From Spiroplasma_E sp902809815 (lineage in GTDB: Bacteria; Bacillota_I; Bacilli_A; Mycoplasmatales; VBWQ01), in the NCBI RefSeq assembly GCF_964030925.1, contig NZ_OZ034992.1, positions 124,001 through 188,000 on the forward strand: DNA of 64,000 nt, given 5' to 3'. Numbering within the stretch: the first letter of the stretch is position 1; every line of letters starts with the position of its first letter. The position numbers and the translations under genes were made by a program. The notes under the pieces were generated by a model that had not been told where the DNA came from, did no database searches, and saw only the letters and a list, made by a program, of their open reading frames with translations. Positions 23,382 to 32,691 of this stretch are shown here, one piece after another.

Positions 23382-23833
23382 TTAGTAATCTATTTCATAA
23401 AGATATCACAAAACTAAATATATAATAGAAATTAAATGAGGAAAATAACTAATTTTTTGAGATGGACTAATAAAGATTAATTGATGTGCTAATATATTTC
23501 TACCTTCAATAATACCTTTTATTAAAGGACTTTTATCAAATCCTAATGTATAATCATTATCCTTTGATTAAAATCATTTTTTTTCTTTATACATATCTTC
23601 TAATTGACTTAGTAAGATATTCATTTTTTTGAATTTTCTTTAAACTATCTGTAACATTTGCAATTGCCTGCTGTTTATTTGATGTTACTGGTTTAGTTTT
23701 CTCTGCAAAATAATTTTGCATATAAATATCTGAAATATTTGTTTGTTTAGTTATATCAATAATTATTGAACCTTGATAACTTTTATCATTAAAACTACTA
23801 ATTATTTTTACATTTTATTTTAGAAATTTTTTG
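23382..23833 (-). pseudogene. Decayed lipoprotein-like gene remnant
   Basis: Minus-strand reading gives FNDKSYQGSIIIDITKQTN, then AEKTKPVTSNKQQAIANVTD and SLKKIQKNEYLTKSIRR. After a frame change and an internal TAA, it continues DYTLGFDKSPLIKGIIEGR. The 'YQGSI..I' pattern followed by TKQT is like that of Spiroplasma surface lipoprotein repeats, but this is from memory of the style, not a search. It has no start and ends next to the P1 phage edge, so phage integration probably truncated it. Confidence 0.45.
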
Positions 23834-23879
23834 TCATTCTTATTTATTGCCGTGAATAATATTATATAATGGTATTTAA

Positions 23880-23932
23880 ATTAAGTAACACAATTCAATT
23901 AAGTAACACAATTCAATTAAGTAACACAATTC
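23880..23932. repeat. Three tandem 18-bp repeats at the P1 phage edge
   Basis: Reverse complement of the array at 298-351 (unit AATTAAGTAACACAATTC). Followed by CACCCCGAG and the rep leader. This is the left limit of P1. Confidence 0.85.
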
Positions 23933-24012
23933 ACCCCGAGTTTTTATTTTTAAATAATTTTTATTTTTTTGTGATAATATATTAATTGATAATAATATGT
24001 AAAATTAATAAT

Positions 24013-24024
24013 AAATCTTGGGAG
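24013..24024 (+). promoter_or_regulatory. rep leader: SD-containing pairing site (P1)
   Basis: AAATCTTGGGAG. The first ten bases are the exact complement of the loop CCCAAGATTT at 25029-25038 and identical to the leader of the next gene at 25146-25155. The SD GGGAG is inside or next to the pairing region. See the corresponding sites in P2. Confidence 0.7.
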
Positions 24025-24032
24025 TTTTATAT

Positions 24033-24968
24033 ATGGAAGAAAATTTTTATATTAAAAAAACATTTTATGGTTGTTATGTTAAAAATGTAGTTTTACCTAT
24101 GGAAGCAATTTTAAGTAATAAACGTAATGGTCAAGGTATTAAAAATTTAGGAATTAATGATAAGAAATTGAGAAATAGTACTATTCGTACTAAAACTAGT
24201 CTTATTCATCGTGCTTATCATAATTTTTATGATAGTAAAGTTTTAAGTTTTGTTACTTTAACTTATGCTGATAATATGAAAGATGTTAAATTGGCAAAAT
24301 ATCATATTTCTTTATTTTTTAAGCGTTTGAAAAAGTGATGAAATAATCCTAAACGTGCAAAATATTTAGGTGAATTAAAATACCTTTATGTTTATGAGTA
24401 TCAAAAACGTGGAGCAGTTCATTTTCATATACTTTTTAATAGAAAAATACATAAAAATATGTTGCCACAATGATGACCATTTGGTATTAATGATGTAAGA
24501 GTTGTTCAAAAAGGTACTAATGAAAATGTAGTTAAGTATTTAGCAAAATATGTTGTTAAAGTTCAAAATAATATGAAATCTCAAAATATGTTTGATTTAG
24601 GTGTTCGTGCATATGCTTTTTCTCGTAATTGTACTTGACCTAAGGTTATTAAAGGTCAAAAAGTAATGTTGTATCAACGTTTAATTGACGCTTCAATTAA
24701 AGCAATAAATTCAATGTTTTTTAAGAAAAAGATTGATACTTTTGGTCGTACTATGCTTTTTGGTGGTAGTTTTGATACTACTATTAAAAATGATAGTTTT
24801 ACTGATTATAATAATTATATTTCAATTGATAGTGTACGTTGTAGAAATGCGGTTAAGCAGTTTGACCCATGGACATTTAAAAAAGAAAAATTGTTGAATT
24901 TTTTAGATAAAGTTTTTGATAAAAGTAAAATTGAAAAAGTATTTTTACAAAAAAGAATTTTACATTAA
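24033..24968 (+). CDS. Plectrovirus replication initiator (HUH endonuclease)
   Basis: 311 aa, ATG 24033 with GGGAG 8 nt upstream. The HUH metal site is GAVHFHILF near residues 129-135. The tyrosine motif is VVKYLAKYVVK near residue 168. VLSFVTLTYADN is the usual beta-strand before them. It nicks the double-stranded replicative form and joins itself to the 5' end to start rolling-circle replication. Nearest in type to the phage replication proteins with two tyrosines (Y-x-x-x-Y). Three other copies here: 1-197, 34945-35799, 41950-42798. The C-terminal 40 residues differ strongly between copies. Confidence 0.9.
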
Positions 24969-25014
24969 TTTTATAGAAGACACTTGTATATATATATATA
25001 TATAATGGTTAGTG

Positions 25015-25049
25015 GATATTAGTAATTACCCAAGATTTTTACTAATATC
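25015..25049 (+). ncRNA. Intergenic hairpin with loop complementary to two SD regions (P1)
   Basis: Perfect 11-bp stem GATATTAGTAA / TTACTAATATC with a 13-nt loop TTACCCAAGATTT. Ten loop bases (CCCAAGATTT) complement the leaders of rep and of the following gene. It stands about 50 nt after the rep stop and is followed by T-rich sequence, so it could be both the rep terminator and an antisense hook. A dinucleotide TA tract lies just before it. Confidence 0.65.
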
Positions 25050-25094
25050 TATTTTGTCATATTTATTGACAATTTTTTTTATTTTATGTATATT

Positions 25095-25100
25095 TATAAT
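25095..25100 (+). promoter_or_regulatory. Probable -10 box for the gene after rep (P1)
   Basis: TATAAT, 69 nt before the start at 25169. A TTGACA lies upstream at 25066-25071, but the spacing of 23 nt is too long for a standard pair, so only the -10 is offered. Confidence 0.4.
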
Positions 25101-25126
25101 CAAGGTAGTTTTTGCTATCTTAATCT

Positions 25127-25158
25127 AGTTACATATTAGTAACTTAAATCTTGGGAGG
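25127..25158 (+). promoter_or_regulatory. Leader hairpin and SD pairing site of the 97-aa gene (P1)
   Basis: A small hairpin GTTAC-ATATTA-GTAAC is followed at once by AAATCTTGGGAGG (pairing bases 25146-25155). The SD GGGAGG is 10 nt from the ATG. P2 has the same design with other bases (AACCATA/TATGGTT, then CAGCGACGGAGG). Confidence 0.65.
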
Positions 25159-25168
25159 TTAAGCATTT

Positions 25169-25462
25169 ATGCAGAATTTTTTATGTCAACTATCAGATTG
25201 ACAAACTGACAAAATTATTAAAGACAATAAAGGTAAGGATAATAATTATACTGTTCTTACATTTTCGCCGTTTTATGAAACGGATAAAGGTATAAAAGTT
25301 GCAACTGGTGAGAAATCAAAAGATAAATGAGTTCTTGCTAATAGTGATTTATCAATAAAATTGTCTAAAATGACAATTGAAATTGGTCTTTATTATGATG
25401 TTGAAATTTCATGAGAAGGTAAAATTGTTGATATTAATTCTATTGTAGAAAAGAAAAAGTAA
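25169..25462 (+). CDS. Small plectrovirus protein, candidate ssDNA-binding protein
   Basis: 97 aa (MQNFLCQLSDWQTDK...). Beta-rich and positively charged at the ends (IVEKKK). It has the size and position, right after rep, of the gene V type ssDNA-binding protein of filamentous phages: it would coat replicated single strands and switch to packaging. No diagnostic motif, so this is inference. Homolog in P2 at 40888-41175 shares LTFSPFY.TDKGIK and TGEKSKDKWVL. Such proteins often repress translation through leader RNA sites, which fits the structured leader here. Confidence 0.6.
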
Positions 25463-25615
25463 TGAGATGTAAGTATTGTAGTAAGAGATTATGATTAACT
25501 CAATATATGTGATAGATGTATGATGAATAGAGTTGATGAATTTTTAAAGAAACAAGAAGAATTAAATAACAATTTTAAAATTATAGTAAGAAAAAATAAT
25601 TATGTCAAAAATTAA
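25462..25615 (+). pseudogene. Small CxxC zinc-finger-like gene, apparently frameshifted
   Basis: Starts ATG overlapping the previous stop (TAATG). First frame: MRCKYCSKRLWLTQYMW, then stop. A +1 frame continues CDRCMMNRVDEFLKKQEEL to 25615, overlapping the next gene. Together they have two CxxC pairs and a helical tail, as in small zinc ribbons. P2 lacks this gene. Confidence 0.45.
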
Positions 25616-25796
25616 TAATTGTGTTTGTAAACAACATTTTCATTTAGCAATGTATGTATGCAAACTTTGTGACCAAATTATTTGTCCAAAAAGAGTTTTA
25701 CAAAATTTATATACTGGAAAATATTATTGTCCAAATTGCATATTAGATATTGCTTTGGTTAAACAAAAAGAACAATTACAACAAAAAGAAAATTAA
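25602..25796 (+). CDS. Small zinc-finger protein of plectrovirus
   Basis: 64 aa. Cys/His spacing CVCKQHFHLAMYVCKLC then IICPKRV and YYCPNCI looks like a B-box or double zinc-binding fold, followed by a Lys/Gln helix. Its P2 homolog at 40644-40838 keeps every Cys. Role unknown; possibly nucleic-acid or protein binding during phage regulation. Confidence 0.7.
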   Translation: MSKINNCVCKQHFHLAMYVCKLCDQIICPKRVLQNLYTGKYYCPNCILDIALVKQKEQLQQKEN

Positions 25797-25807
25797 AAAC
25801 TAAATAG

Positions 25808-25895
25808 GGAGCATATTTATACTTTTTTGTGTACTTTGCTCCCATGTTATACAAATTAGTATAAATATGCTCCTTATTAATATAAAAGTAAGGAG
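25808..25895 (+). promoter_or_regulatory. Candidate SD-masking RNA switch before the 287-aa gene (P1)
   Basis: Element A GGAGCATATTTATACT (25808-25823) is perfectly complementary to element B AGTATAAATATGCTCC (25858-25873). The end of B, CTCCTTA (25870-25876), is also perfectly complementary to TAAGGAG (25889-25895), which contains the SD. A can instead pair locally: GGGAGCA with TGCTCCC (25837-25843). So A:B frees the SD, while B:SD masks it. P2 keeps the arrangement at 40551-40632. Confidence 0.6.
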
Positions 25896-25903
25896 TTTTA
25901 TTT

Positions 25904-26767
25904 ATGCCTAATGAGTTAGAACAAACTAGTAATTATACTTTAACTAAAATATTAAGAACTGGATTAAGTCCATTAAGTGCTATGGTAGGAGTTAGTGCTT
26001 ATTATGGTCAATATTTAAAAAACCCAATTTTGGGAAGTATTAATTCTTTGTTATTTAGTAAAAAGTTAGGAATTGATATATGGAATATTAATCAAAGACC
26101 AACTACTAGAAATAAAGTTATTAATAGTTATAAAAAGATATTTTTAGGTTTAGGAACAATTGGTTTAATTAATTATGCTAAGTTTGTTCAGTATGTAAAT
26201 AAGTCTGTGTCTTTATTAAGAGATGAACCTTGTTTTTGACCACCTTGTCCAACTGAACCACCTAAATCAACGTATCCACCATTTACAACTGTTAAACCGA
26301 TAGTTGATAATCCTTTTGTAGATTGAGATACTTATATATCTTTAAATAGTTTTGGTATAGCGAATGTTATTAGTGGTTTAACTGAGTTAATACCTAATAG
26401 ATTTGAAACTATACGTAAAATAGCAAATATGGGTACTGGTGGTTGTTTGATTAGTAGTGGTGTTGCTATGGGTATTAATAATAATTTTAATAATTATTTT
26501 GCTATTCCTACGATTATTGCCGGTGCAAGTGAGATTATTAATACTTTATTGTTACCTTTGGGAAGTACATATAATAATACAGAATTACAAGAAGTTTTTA
26601 CAGATGAAAGAGCAAGATTAATTAATGCTAGTGTTAGTGATTATCAAAGTACAAATGATAGTATGGTTGATGTTGATTTAAATGATGATAGTATGTCTGA
26701 GATTAATTTAGATAGGGCAAGTTTAAATTGGGATTATTCTTATGCTTATACATTAGGTGGTGTTTAA
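25904..26767 (+). CDS. Plectrovirus 287-aa protein, probable virion or membrane-associated
   Basis: 287 aa. N-terminal helical part (MPNELEQTSNYTLTKIL...), a Pro-rich linker around residue 110-125 (FWPPCPTEPPKSTYPPF), and a hydrophobic Gly-rich segment (GTGGCLISSGVAMGIN, FAIPTIIAGASEIINTLLLPLG) that could span or insert in the membrane. The tail is acidic, ending YSYAYTLGGV. No family known to me beyond SpV1-type phages. P2 has it intact (39676-40542); P3 has a longer, broken form. SD AAGGAG at 8 nt. Confidence 0.7.
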
Positions 26768-26768
26768 A

Positions 26769-27017
26769 ATGGAAAATAAAGAAATTAAAAAAAAGTGGTA
26801 TGACACTTCTAAGTTTCATGTTTTTTGTTTTATTTTTGGTTTTTTTTCTATGGTTTGAACTGTTTTTGAAATACATAATATTGTAAATGGCAATTTTGAT
26901 TTTTTTATTGGTTTAGATTTAGGCATTAATATTTTACTTTTTGTTTTAGTAATTTTTTATGAGTTATTTAGTTTAATTGATTTTTTAAAAAAAAGAAAAA
27001 AAGGAAGTGATAAATAA
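26769..27017 (+). CDS. Small plectrovirus membrane protein, two helices
   Basis: 82 aa, starts one base after the previous stop. Two hydrophobic helices (FHVFCFIFGFFSMVW; LGINILLFVLVIFYELF) with a Lys-rich cytosolic tail. Overlaps the next start by one base. Unknown role, likely assembly or envelope passage. Confidence 0.7.
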
Positions 27018-27250
27018 TGGATTTTAAAGAAATTATAAAATATGCCTTATATATTGGTGGTTTTTGTTTAATTCTTTGATTTTGTAGAAATTGAATACGT
27101 GAAGGTATAGAAAAATATAAACATAGAAAACATGTAAAGGAGAATGATAGTGAGCCTGATTGTATTTTTTGTCGTAAAGATTTTGAAAAAAAGAAACGTA
27201 AATTAGAAATGGAAAAACAACAAAAAGATTTAGAGAAAGGGGGTGATTAA
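27017..27250 (+). CDS. Small plectrovirus protein, one membrane helix plus CxxC
   Basis: 77 aa. One N-terminal membrane helix (YALYIGGFCLILWFCRNW), then a charged cytosolic domain with CIFCRKDFEKKKRK. The start overlaps the previous stop (TAATG). The single CxxC may bind metal as a dimer. Confidence 0.7.
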
Positions 27251-27251
27251 T

Positions 27252-27458
27252 ATGCCCGCTGGACTATCAGCATTATTAACCATGATAGGTGGTGTTGGAC
27301 AACAATTATTAAATGCTTTTACTTATATTTTTGGTTGAGTATTTACAACTGGCGATGGTGGAACACTTACAAATTGACCAGTGTTAATTTCAATTGTATT
27401 TATGGTTCTTGTATTTATTAAGCAGTTTGTTGGTCATATTATCCATGGAACTCATTAG
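27252..27458 (+). CDS. Candidate major coat protein of plectrovirus
   Basis: 68 aa, hydrophobic, with a Gly-rich N-terminal segment (LSALLTMIGGVGQQLLNAF) and a second helix (PVLISIVFMVLVFIKQFV) ending in His-rich HIIHGTH. Size, composition and place in the middle of the virion genes match filamentous phage coat subunits, and SpV1 coat is of similar mass. No processed signal sequence is evident. P4 keeps only its C-terminal two thirds. Confidence 0.6.
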
Positions 27459-27480
27459 TAATTAGAAAGGAAGTAAGCAA

Positions 27481-27735
27481 ATGGTAAAGTTATTTTTTAG
27501 TTTGGTTTTTGTTTTACCTTTATTGGGTAGACTTTTACCAGTTGTTAATACTTTGGTACAAACTATTTATATGCAGTATTTAAGTTCTTTTGCTGGGTTA
27601 CATACTGTGACACTTTTTATTAAGTCGTTCTTTTATGATAGTTTATACACTTTACCTTTGCCTATTCTTGCTTTAATAAATGTTAGTTTTGTATTTTATT
27701 TAATTTTAGGATTATTTAGATTTACAAGACATTAG
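27481..27735 (+). CDS. Plectrovirus hydrophobic membrane protein
   Basis: 84 aa, ATG 27481 behind AAAGGAAG. Begins MVKLFFSLVFVLPLLGRL like a signal or anchor helix and has a second long C-terminal helix. Possibly a minor coat or tip protein. Counterparts at 38708-38962 and 45217-45477. Confidence 0.7.
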   Translation: MVKLFFSLVFVLPLLGRLLPVVNTLVQTIYMQYLSSFAGLHTVTLFIKSFFYDSLYTLPLPILALINVSFVFYLILGLFRFTRH

Positions 27736-28035
27736 GATGTGAAATTATGTTTATACCTTTTATTACAACTGTTATGCAATTATTTGCTTCAATTTTTATG
27801 AAGTTTTTTAGTTTTCCACTTGGTGATTTAGGTTTTAATTTGGGTACGTTAATGATATTTTTAATTTTGCTTAGATTTGCATTTAGGGTTATTTTACCTG
27901 AGTTGATGTTACCAACATTAGCATTAGGACGTAATGTTAAAACTATTGGTCGTTTTGCTAGTAATGTAAATAATGTTGTTGGTACAAGTATTGCCAAACA
28001 TCATTTAAGAAAATTGGAACAAAAAGAAGTTAAAG

Positions 28036-29171
28036 GGTGGTTGGCCCTTAATTACTGGACCATTTTTGATATAAAATTCTAAATTTTAATTTGTAAAATT
28101 GGTGGTTTTAGAAATTTAGAATGTATTCTTTCATAATTATAAAACATAACATATTGATTTACATCATTTATAGCTTCATTGATGGATAAATATTGATTTG
28201 ATCCTTTAGGTAGTCATTCTTGAGATAAATGAGAAAATCAGTTTTCAGATAATACATTACCACCAATATCATAAGGTTGTTTTTTGCTTAAAATTATTTG
28301 TTTATCCTCTGCTCATTTTGTGATATCCTGACAATAAAATTCGTTGGCGTTATCTGAATGTAAAATAACATTTTTTACTTGATTTCAAGAAAATTGTTTG
28401 TTGATTTTTTCAAGAGCAGGAAGAATTAAATCCTGATATGATTTATTAGGAGCAATATTATAACTAACAACATTATTTGAATAAAAATCAATAATTACAA
28501 AAAGATATAATCATCCTTCTTTAGTATTTATTTGTTTAGTGTCCATTGATCAAATTTGATTTGAAGAGGTTGTACTTTTATAATCTTTGTTTACTTTATC
28601 CATTGTAGGTATTCACTTATTTGGATTTTTTTTGTTTTTAGGATAGTTATTTTTAGTTTGTTTTAATCCTTGAATATTGTGTTCTTTCATAATTTTTCGC
28701 ATTTGTTTTATTGATAATTCTATATTTAAAATGATATTTTTTTCTTGTTTTAATCACTCTTTAAAAGCTGAAAAAATTCTTAAATATCCATAAATTCTGC
28801 CTTTTCTTGTAGAATGAAATTCGATTAAAAGTTGGCATATTTTTTGATATTTATGATTGCATTTAATAATATGATTTTCTTCTTTTTTAATAGGTTTTTG
28901 TTTATTTTTTAAAAAGTAATATGTTGATCTGTTTAATTGAAGATATTGACATAGGTTTCTAATTGAATATTGATTTTTACAATCATCAATAATTTTAATT
29001 TTTTCTTTGATATTTAATTTGTTAATTACTAATGCTATTTGTTTAATTTTATCCATTAATAAAAATCCTTTCAGGTTAAAATTAGTGTTAATTATATAAC
29101 ACAATTGTTTTTAGAATACATTCAGGTTTTTTAAATTAATGGTCTAGTAAAAAGGGCTAAGTGGCAGTGGC
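28036..29171 (-). mobile_element. IS3-type element, copy C
   Basis: 1136 bp between a perfect 3-bp target duplication AAG (28033-28035 and 29172-29174). Ends GGTGGTTGGCCC and TAAGTGGCAGTGGC. The right end has a shorter reiteration than the other copies. A clean recent insertion. Confidence 0.92.
28079..29056 (-). CDS. IS3-family OrfB-type transposase (copy C)
   Basis: 325 aa, full-length and in frame, same as copy B. Most likely the currently active form, given its intact ends and target duplication. Confidence 0.88.
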
Positions 29172-29226
29172 AAGAAAGAATGGAACGACGTGCTAATTAC
29201 GTAAGACTTAAATATGGTGAATAGTT

Positions 29227-29424
29227 ATGTCTAGTTTTGTTGTTAGTATATTGCATTTTATTTTTATATTTTCTAGTAATGATATTGGTATATTTTTAAA
29301 TCAAACTAATATTACTGATGAAGTTTATATTTTGTTTAATTTGACTTTTTGATTGGTATTAGGTGTATTTTTTAATTTTATTTATCGTAGTATTAAATTT
29401 GTTTTTAGGTCATTGTTTGGGTAG
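29227..29424 (+). CDS. Plectrovirus 65-aa membrane protein
   Basis: 65 aa with two hydrophobic helices around FLNQTNITDEVY. Nearly identical in P2 (38158-38355) and P4 (45861-46058), which makes it one of the most conserved genes among the copies. Minor coat-type protein by position. Confidence 0.72.
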
Positions 29425-29433
29425 GTGTTAAGT

Positions 29434-29625
29434 ATGAGTGTTTGAGATATTTACAATAAAATACATCAATGTATAGTTGATTATTGAACTATGTTTATAG
29501 GTAATCCAGTTGATGATTTTACTACTATTTTATGAAATTTAGTAGTTTATGGAACTCAGTTTTTTATTGGATTTGTTTTGTTTTATGGTTCATGGTGAAT
29601 TTTAAAATGTTTATTTGGTAAATAA
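29434..29625 (+). CDS. Plectrovirus 63-aa membrane protein
   Basis: 63 aa, five TGA Trp codons, a C-terminal hydrophobic segment (VVYGTQFFIGFVLFYGSWWIL) and basic end. P2 copy at 37957-38148; the P4 copy is frameshifted. Resembles the small tip proteins of filamentous phages only in size and hydrophobicity. Confidence 0.7.
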
Positions 29626-29627
29626 TT

Positions 29628-30686
29628 ATGTGATTTAAGTTTGCTAAATTATTTTTTGTTGTAAATACTTCTGTTCAAGCACCGACTAGTTTAATTGCTT
29701 CAAATGACCCTAATGTTGTTAATTATGATATTACAAAAGAAATGGTTAAACATGTTAAATATCATGATTTTGATGATTGAGCAACAATTCCATGAAATTC
29801 TGCTTATTTTGATGTTGACCAACCGGATTTAAAATTAGTAAGTGGTGAATTTATAGGAAATAATGAAGGTTTATATACATGTTATTATTATAGTGATACA
29901 GTTGGTGTCCCATCACAAATGATAGATATGGGAACTGGTGTTTATACTTTTAATAGAAAACAATTAGATGAATTTTCACGTATTATGTTTAATCATAATT
30001 ATGTTGCAAAGAATAATACTAATAATTTAAATTTTGTTAATACTGGTAAAAGAATTATAAATTTTCAAACACAGTTAAATTTTGAAATTGATAAACCTTT
30101 AAGTTTTTATATTCAAGGTTTTATGTTTTATTTTGAATATGAATATTTTAAAACTTTTACTGCTAATTTTGTTTTTAGTTTTTTAGATAATGTTGGTGAT
30201 ACAAAATATGTTTTTAAAGGTAAAGTTGATAATGATATTTATCAGCAAGATTTATATAATTTTGTTACTATGCCTATTCGTGTTCCAAATTTAAGACATT
30301 TAACAGTATTTTTTGATGTTCATGGTGAATCAACTAGACCAACTTTTTCACCACAATTAAATTTTGGTCAAATTAATATTTTTTCAAGCGAGAAAGTTAC
30401 GCCAGTACCACCAAATAGTCCTTTTAACCCTGAGTATGAGCGAGTTAGTTGATATGATGTTTTTGGTCATTTACGTAATGCTTTTAGATGAGTACTTTAT
30501 GGAGTTGTTGGTAAAGTTTTACCGGTGGAACCATTAAGAGAATTTTTTACTAAACTTGATGGATTATTGAGACGTATTTTTGATGATACTATTAGTTCTG
30601 TTTTAAATGTTGATTTTACTAGTGGTTTAGAACAAGTTTTAACTTTATGAGTATTTTTAAAAGCAGTAGGATTTTTAGTTGGTTAG
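29628..30686 (+). CDS. Plectrovirus minor coat / adsorption protein (pIII-like)
   Basis: 352 aa. The N-terminus MWFKFAKLFFVVNTSVQA is a signal peptide with a likely cut after VQA. A long extracellular beta-rich domain follows (GVYTFNRKQLDEFSRIMFNHN, FQTQLNFEIDKPLSFYIQGF). A Pro-rich linker comes after it (TPVPPNSPFNP), then amphipathic helices and a C-terminal membrane anchor (QVLTLWVFLKAVGFLVG). This layout, plus its place before the assembly ATPase, matches filamentous phage pIII. The receptor is unknown. Intact copy also at 36896-37954; P4 copy frameshifted. Confidence 0.75.
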
Positions 30687-30697
30687 GAGTTGAAATA

Positions 30698-31627
30698 ATG
30701 CCTTGATATGGTTATTTACTTTTAGGAGTTATATTATTAATAATATTTTATCCATTTTTAATAACTAGAAAAAATATAAAGATATTACAACGTGTAGGTA
30801 GTTATATTATTTCAGCACCACCACGTACTGGTAAATCTGCTCTTGCTTGTTGTTTAGCACAAAAACATAAGGGTAGGGTAGTAGTAGTAAGTCCTATTCC
30901 TATTAAAGTTCGTAATGAGTATAGTTATCGTTGTTCTTATGATGATGTTTTTAAATTTAATCAATTAAATAGTAATTATGCTTTTAAAGAGTGTGATATG
31001 GTTATTTTAGATGAGTTAGGTTTGAAAATTAATAGTAATGATTTGTCGTCCGAATTTAAAGAAACACAAGAAAGTTTAGGAATGTTTTGTAAATTAATAG
31101 GTCATAATTTTAATGGAATTATGTATATGATTGAACAACACCCCGATAGAATACCAAAACAAGCACGTGAAAAAGTGGAATATATTGTGCAAGTTAAAAG
31201 AATGCGTATTTTGTTATTTTTAGTTAAGTTTAAACTAAATATTTATACTAATGTTGATGATTATAATAAAGTTGTATTGTCTAAAAGACAAACAAAGCGA
31301 ATAATTAAACGTGGTGGATTACCACCTAGTTATAGTGGTGAAACTATGACTTTTAGTTTATGATTTCCTAGGTCTTATTTACAAAGATATAATAGTCGTG
31401 CTTTAAATTATATTCATTCTTTAAAGAGTGAATTAAGTACTGTTAAAGACTATGAACAATCACAAGCATTAGATTTTACTGTTGATGATATTAGAGCAGT
31501 AGGATTAGATAAGTTGGATAATATATTACAGACTGAAAAGAAAGAAACTGAAAATACTGTATGCCGTACTTGTTATTATAGAAATAAATATTCTAAGAAA
31601 AATAAGAAAGATGTTAAAATAGAGTAA
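30698..31627 (+). CDS. Zot/gpI-type phage assembly ATPase
   Basis: 309 aa. N-terminal membrane helix (YLLLGVILLIIFYPFLI), then the P-loop APPRTGKSA near residues 40-47 and Walker B VILDELG near 102-107. EQHPDRIPKQAREKVEYIVQV follows, as in Zot-type ATPases. Drives extrusion of ssDNA and assembly of the filament at the membrane. Note that the helix precedes the ATPase domain here, unlike M13 gpI. Last gene of the phage operon. The C-terminus differs from P2 (RTCYYRNKYSKKN against KRSYDKNKKF). Confidence 0.85.
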
Positions 31628-31645
31628 ACCTATATTATTGGTCGA

Positions 31646-31735
31646 AGCCAACCAGAACCTTGGTTGGTTGGCCGTGGCGTTTACGCCACTGGGGTGAGTT
31701 GCGAAGCAACTAGGGGCAAAGCCCCTATATACTTG
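31646..31735. repeat. Cluster of four hairpins at the 3' end of P1
   Basis: Stems: CCAACCA/TGGTTGG (31648-31667), GTGGCG/CGCCAC with TTTA loop (31674-31689), AGTTGC/GCAACT with GAA loop (31697-31711), GGGGC/GCCCC with AAA loop (31713-31725). Then CTATATACTTGA. Much richer in G+C than the surroundings. Related clusters end P2 and P4. Confidence 0.8.
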
Positions 31736-31739
31736 AGTT

Positions 31740-32150
31740 CTATTTTATATAATTTATATGAAAGTAAATGAATTTAAAGGAGAAAAATAAAATGAAAAAT
31801 TTATTAAAATTATTATCAATTTTAGCAATATCAACACCAATACCATTAACTTGATTATTTAAATTTTCAAATTTTCTTTCTAATTTTTGTTTTTGATATC
31901 TTTTTCTTTCAACTTTTAAATCATTTTTCTTAATTAATTTATTTTCTTTTCTCTTAAAAACTCAGTTTGTTATTTTATTTTTTAAATTATTTCATGGAAT
32001 ACTAACATAACCTATAACAATACCAATTAAAATAGATAATGGTTTAATTGCAACAATTCCTAAAACTATAATACTGGGAACTAATCCTAAAAGTATACTA
32101 AATGTAATACATCCAGTTAATGCCATAAATTTTAAAATTCATATTTTCAC
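31740..32150 (-). pseudogene. Membrane protein of P3, 3' end replaced at the junction
   Basis: GTG start at 32150 at the exact place where P1 and P2 have the 82-aa membrane protein, but the sequence is different: WILKFMALTGCITFSILLGL, a second helix, then a basic coiled-coil tail (KVERKRYQKQKLERKFENLN). Beyond about 31860 the frame runs antisense through the lipoprotein leader and stops at 31740, so the natural C-terminus is lost. Confidence 0.45.
31792..31860 (+). pseudogene. 5' end of a secreted/lipoprotein-type gene, cut at a phage junction
   Basis: AAAGGAG, 8 nt, ATG, then MKNLLKLLSILAISTPIPLT. This is a typical Spiroplasma surface-protein leader. The frame soon runs into sequence that belongs to the P3 phage on the other strand. 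Possibly the other half of the gene decayed at 23382-23833, but this is a guess. Confidence 0.4.
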
Positions 32151-32691
32151 TTTAAACACCACCTAGTGTATAAGCATAAGAATAATCCCAATTTAAACTT
32201 GCTCTATCTAAATTAATCTCTGACATACTATCATCATTTAAATCAATATCAACCATACCGTCATCTGTACTTTGATAATCATTAACACTAGCATTAATTA
32301 ATCTTGCTCTTTCATCAGTAAATACTTCTTGTAATTCAGTATTATTATGTGTACTTCCCAAAGGTAATAATAGAGTATTTATAATCTCACTTGCTCCGGC
32401 AATAATCGTAGGAATAGCAAAATAATTATTAAAATCATTATTAATACCCATAGCAACACCACTACTAATCAAGCAACCACCAGTACCCATATTTGCTATC
32501 TTTCTTATATTTTGAAATCTATTAGGTATTAATTCAGTTAATCCACTAATAACATTCGCTATACCAAAACTATTTAAAGATATATAAGTGTCTCAATCTA
32601 CAAAAGGCTTATCAATTACGGGCTTAGGTGTGGGTATTGGAGTAGGAATTGGTAGTTCAGTTGGACATGGTGGTCAAAAACAAGGTTCATC

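Larger units (their letters stand above)
27747..29224 (+). pseudogene. Plectrovirus 112-aa membrane protein, interrupted by IS3 copy C
   Basis: The 5' part (27747-28035) encodes FITTVMQLFASIFMKFF... to KLEQKEVK; the 3' part (29172-29224) encodes the last residues ERMERRANYVRLKYGE. The intact form is at 38358-38696. The insertion duplicated AAG. Two hydrophobic helices followed by a basic tail. As it stands, a truncated protein fused to a few IS-encoded residues would be made. Confidence 0.85.
23880..31735 (+). mobile_element. SpV1-type plectrovirus prophage P1
   Basis: About 7.8 kb including a 1.1-kb IS3 insertion. Complete gene set in one orientation, from rep to the Zot-type ATPase, then a hairpin cluster ending CCCTATATACTTGA. 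Plectroviruses are filamentous ssDNA phages that integrate many copies into Spiroplasma chromosomes. The only visible lesions are the IS3 insertion in the 112-aa gene and a frameshift in a small zinc-finger gene. Confidence 0.88.

Noticed and set aside
27722..27997. Antisense frame inside the P1 112-aa gene (and 38446-38721 in P2)
   Set aside because: Mirrors the conserved membrane gene; conservation follows the sense frame.
31646..31735. GC-rich cluster as a tRNA or rRNA fragment
   Set aside because: No cloverleaf, no conserved T-loop sequence and independent short hairpins; the same layout recurs only at phage ends.
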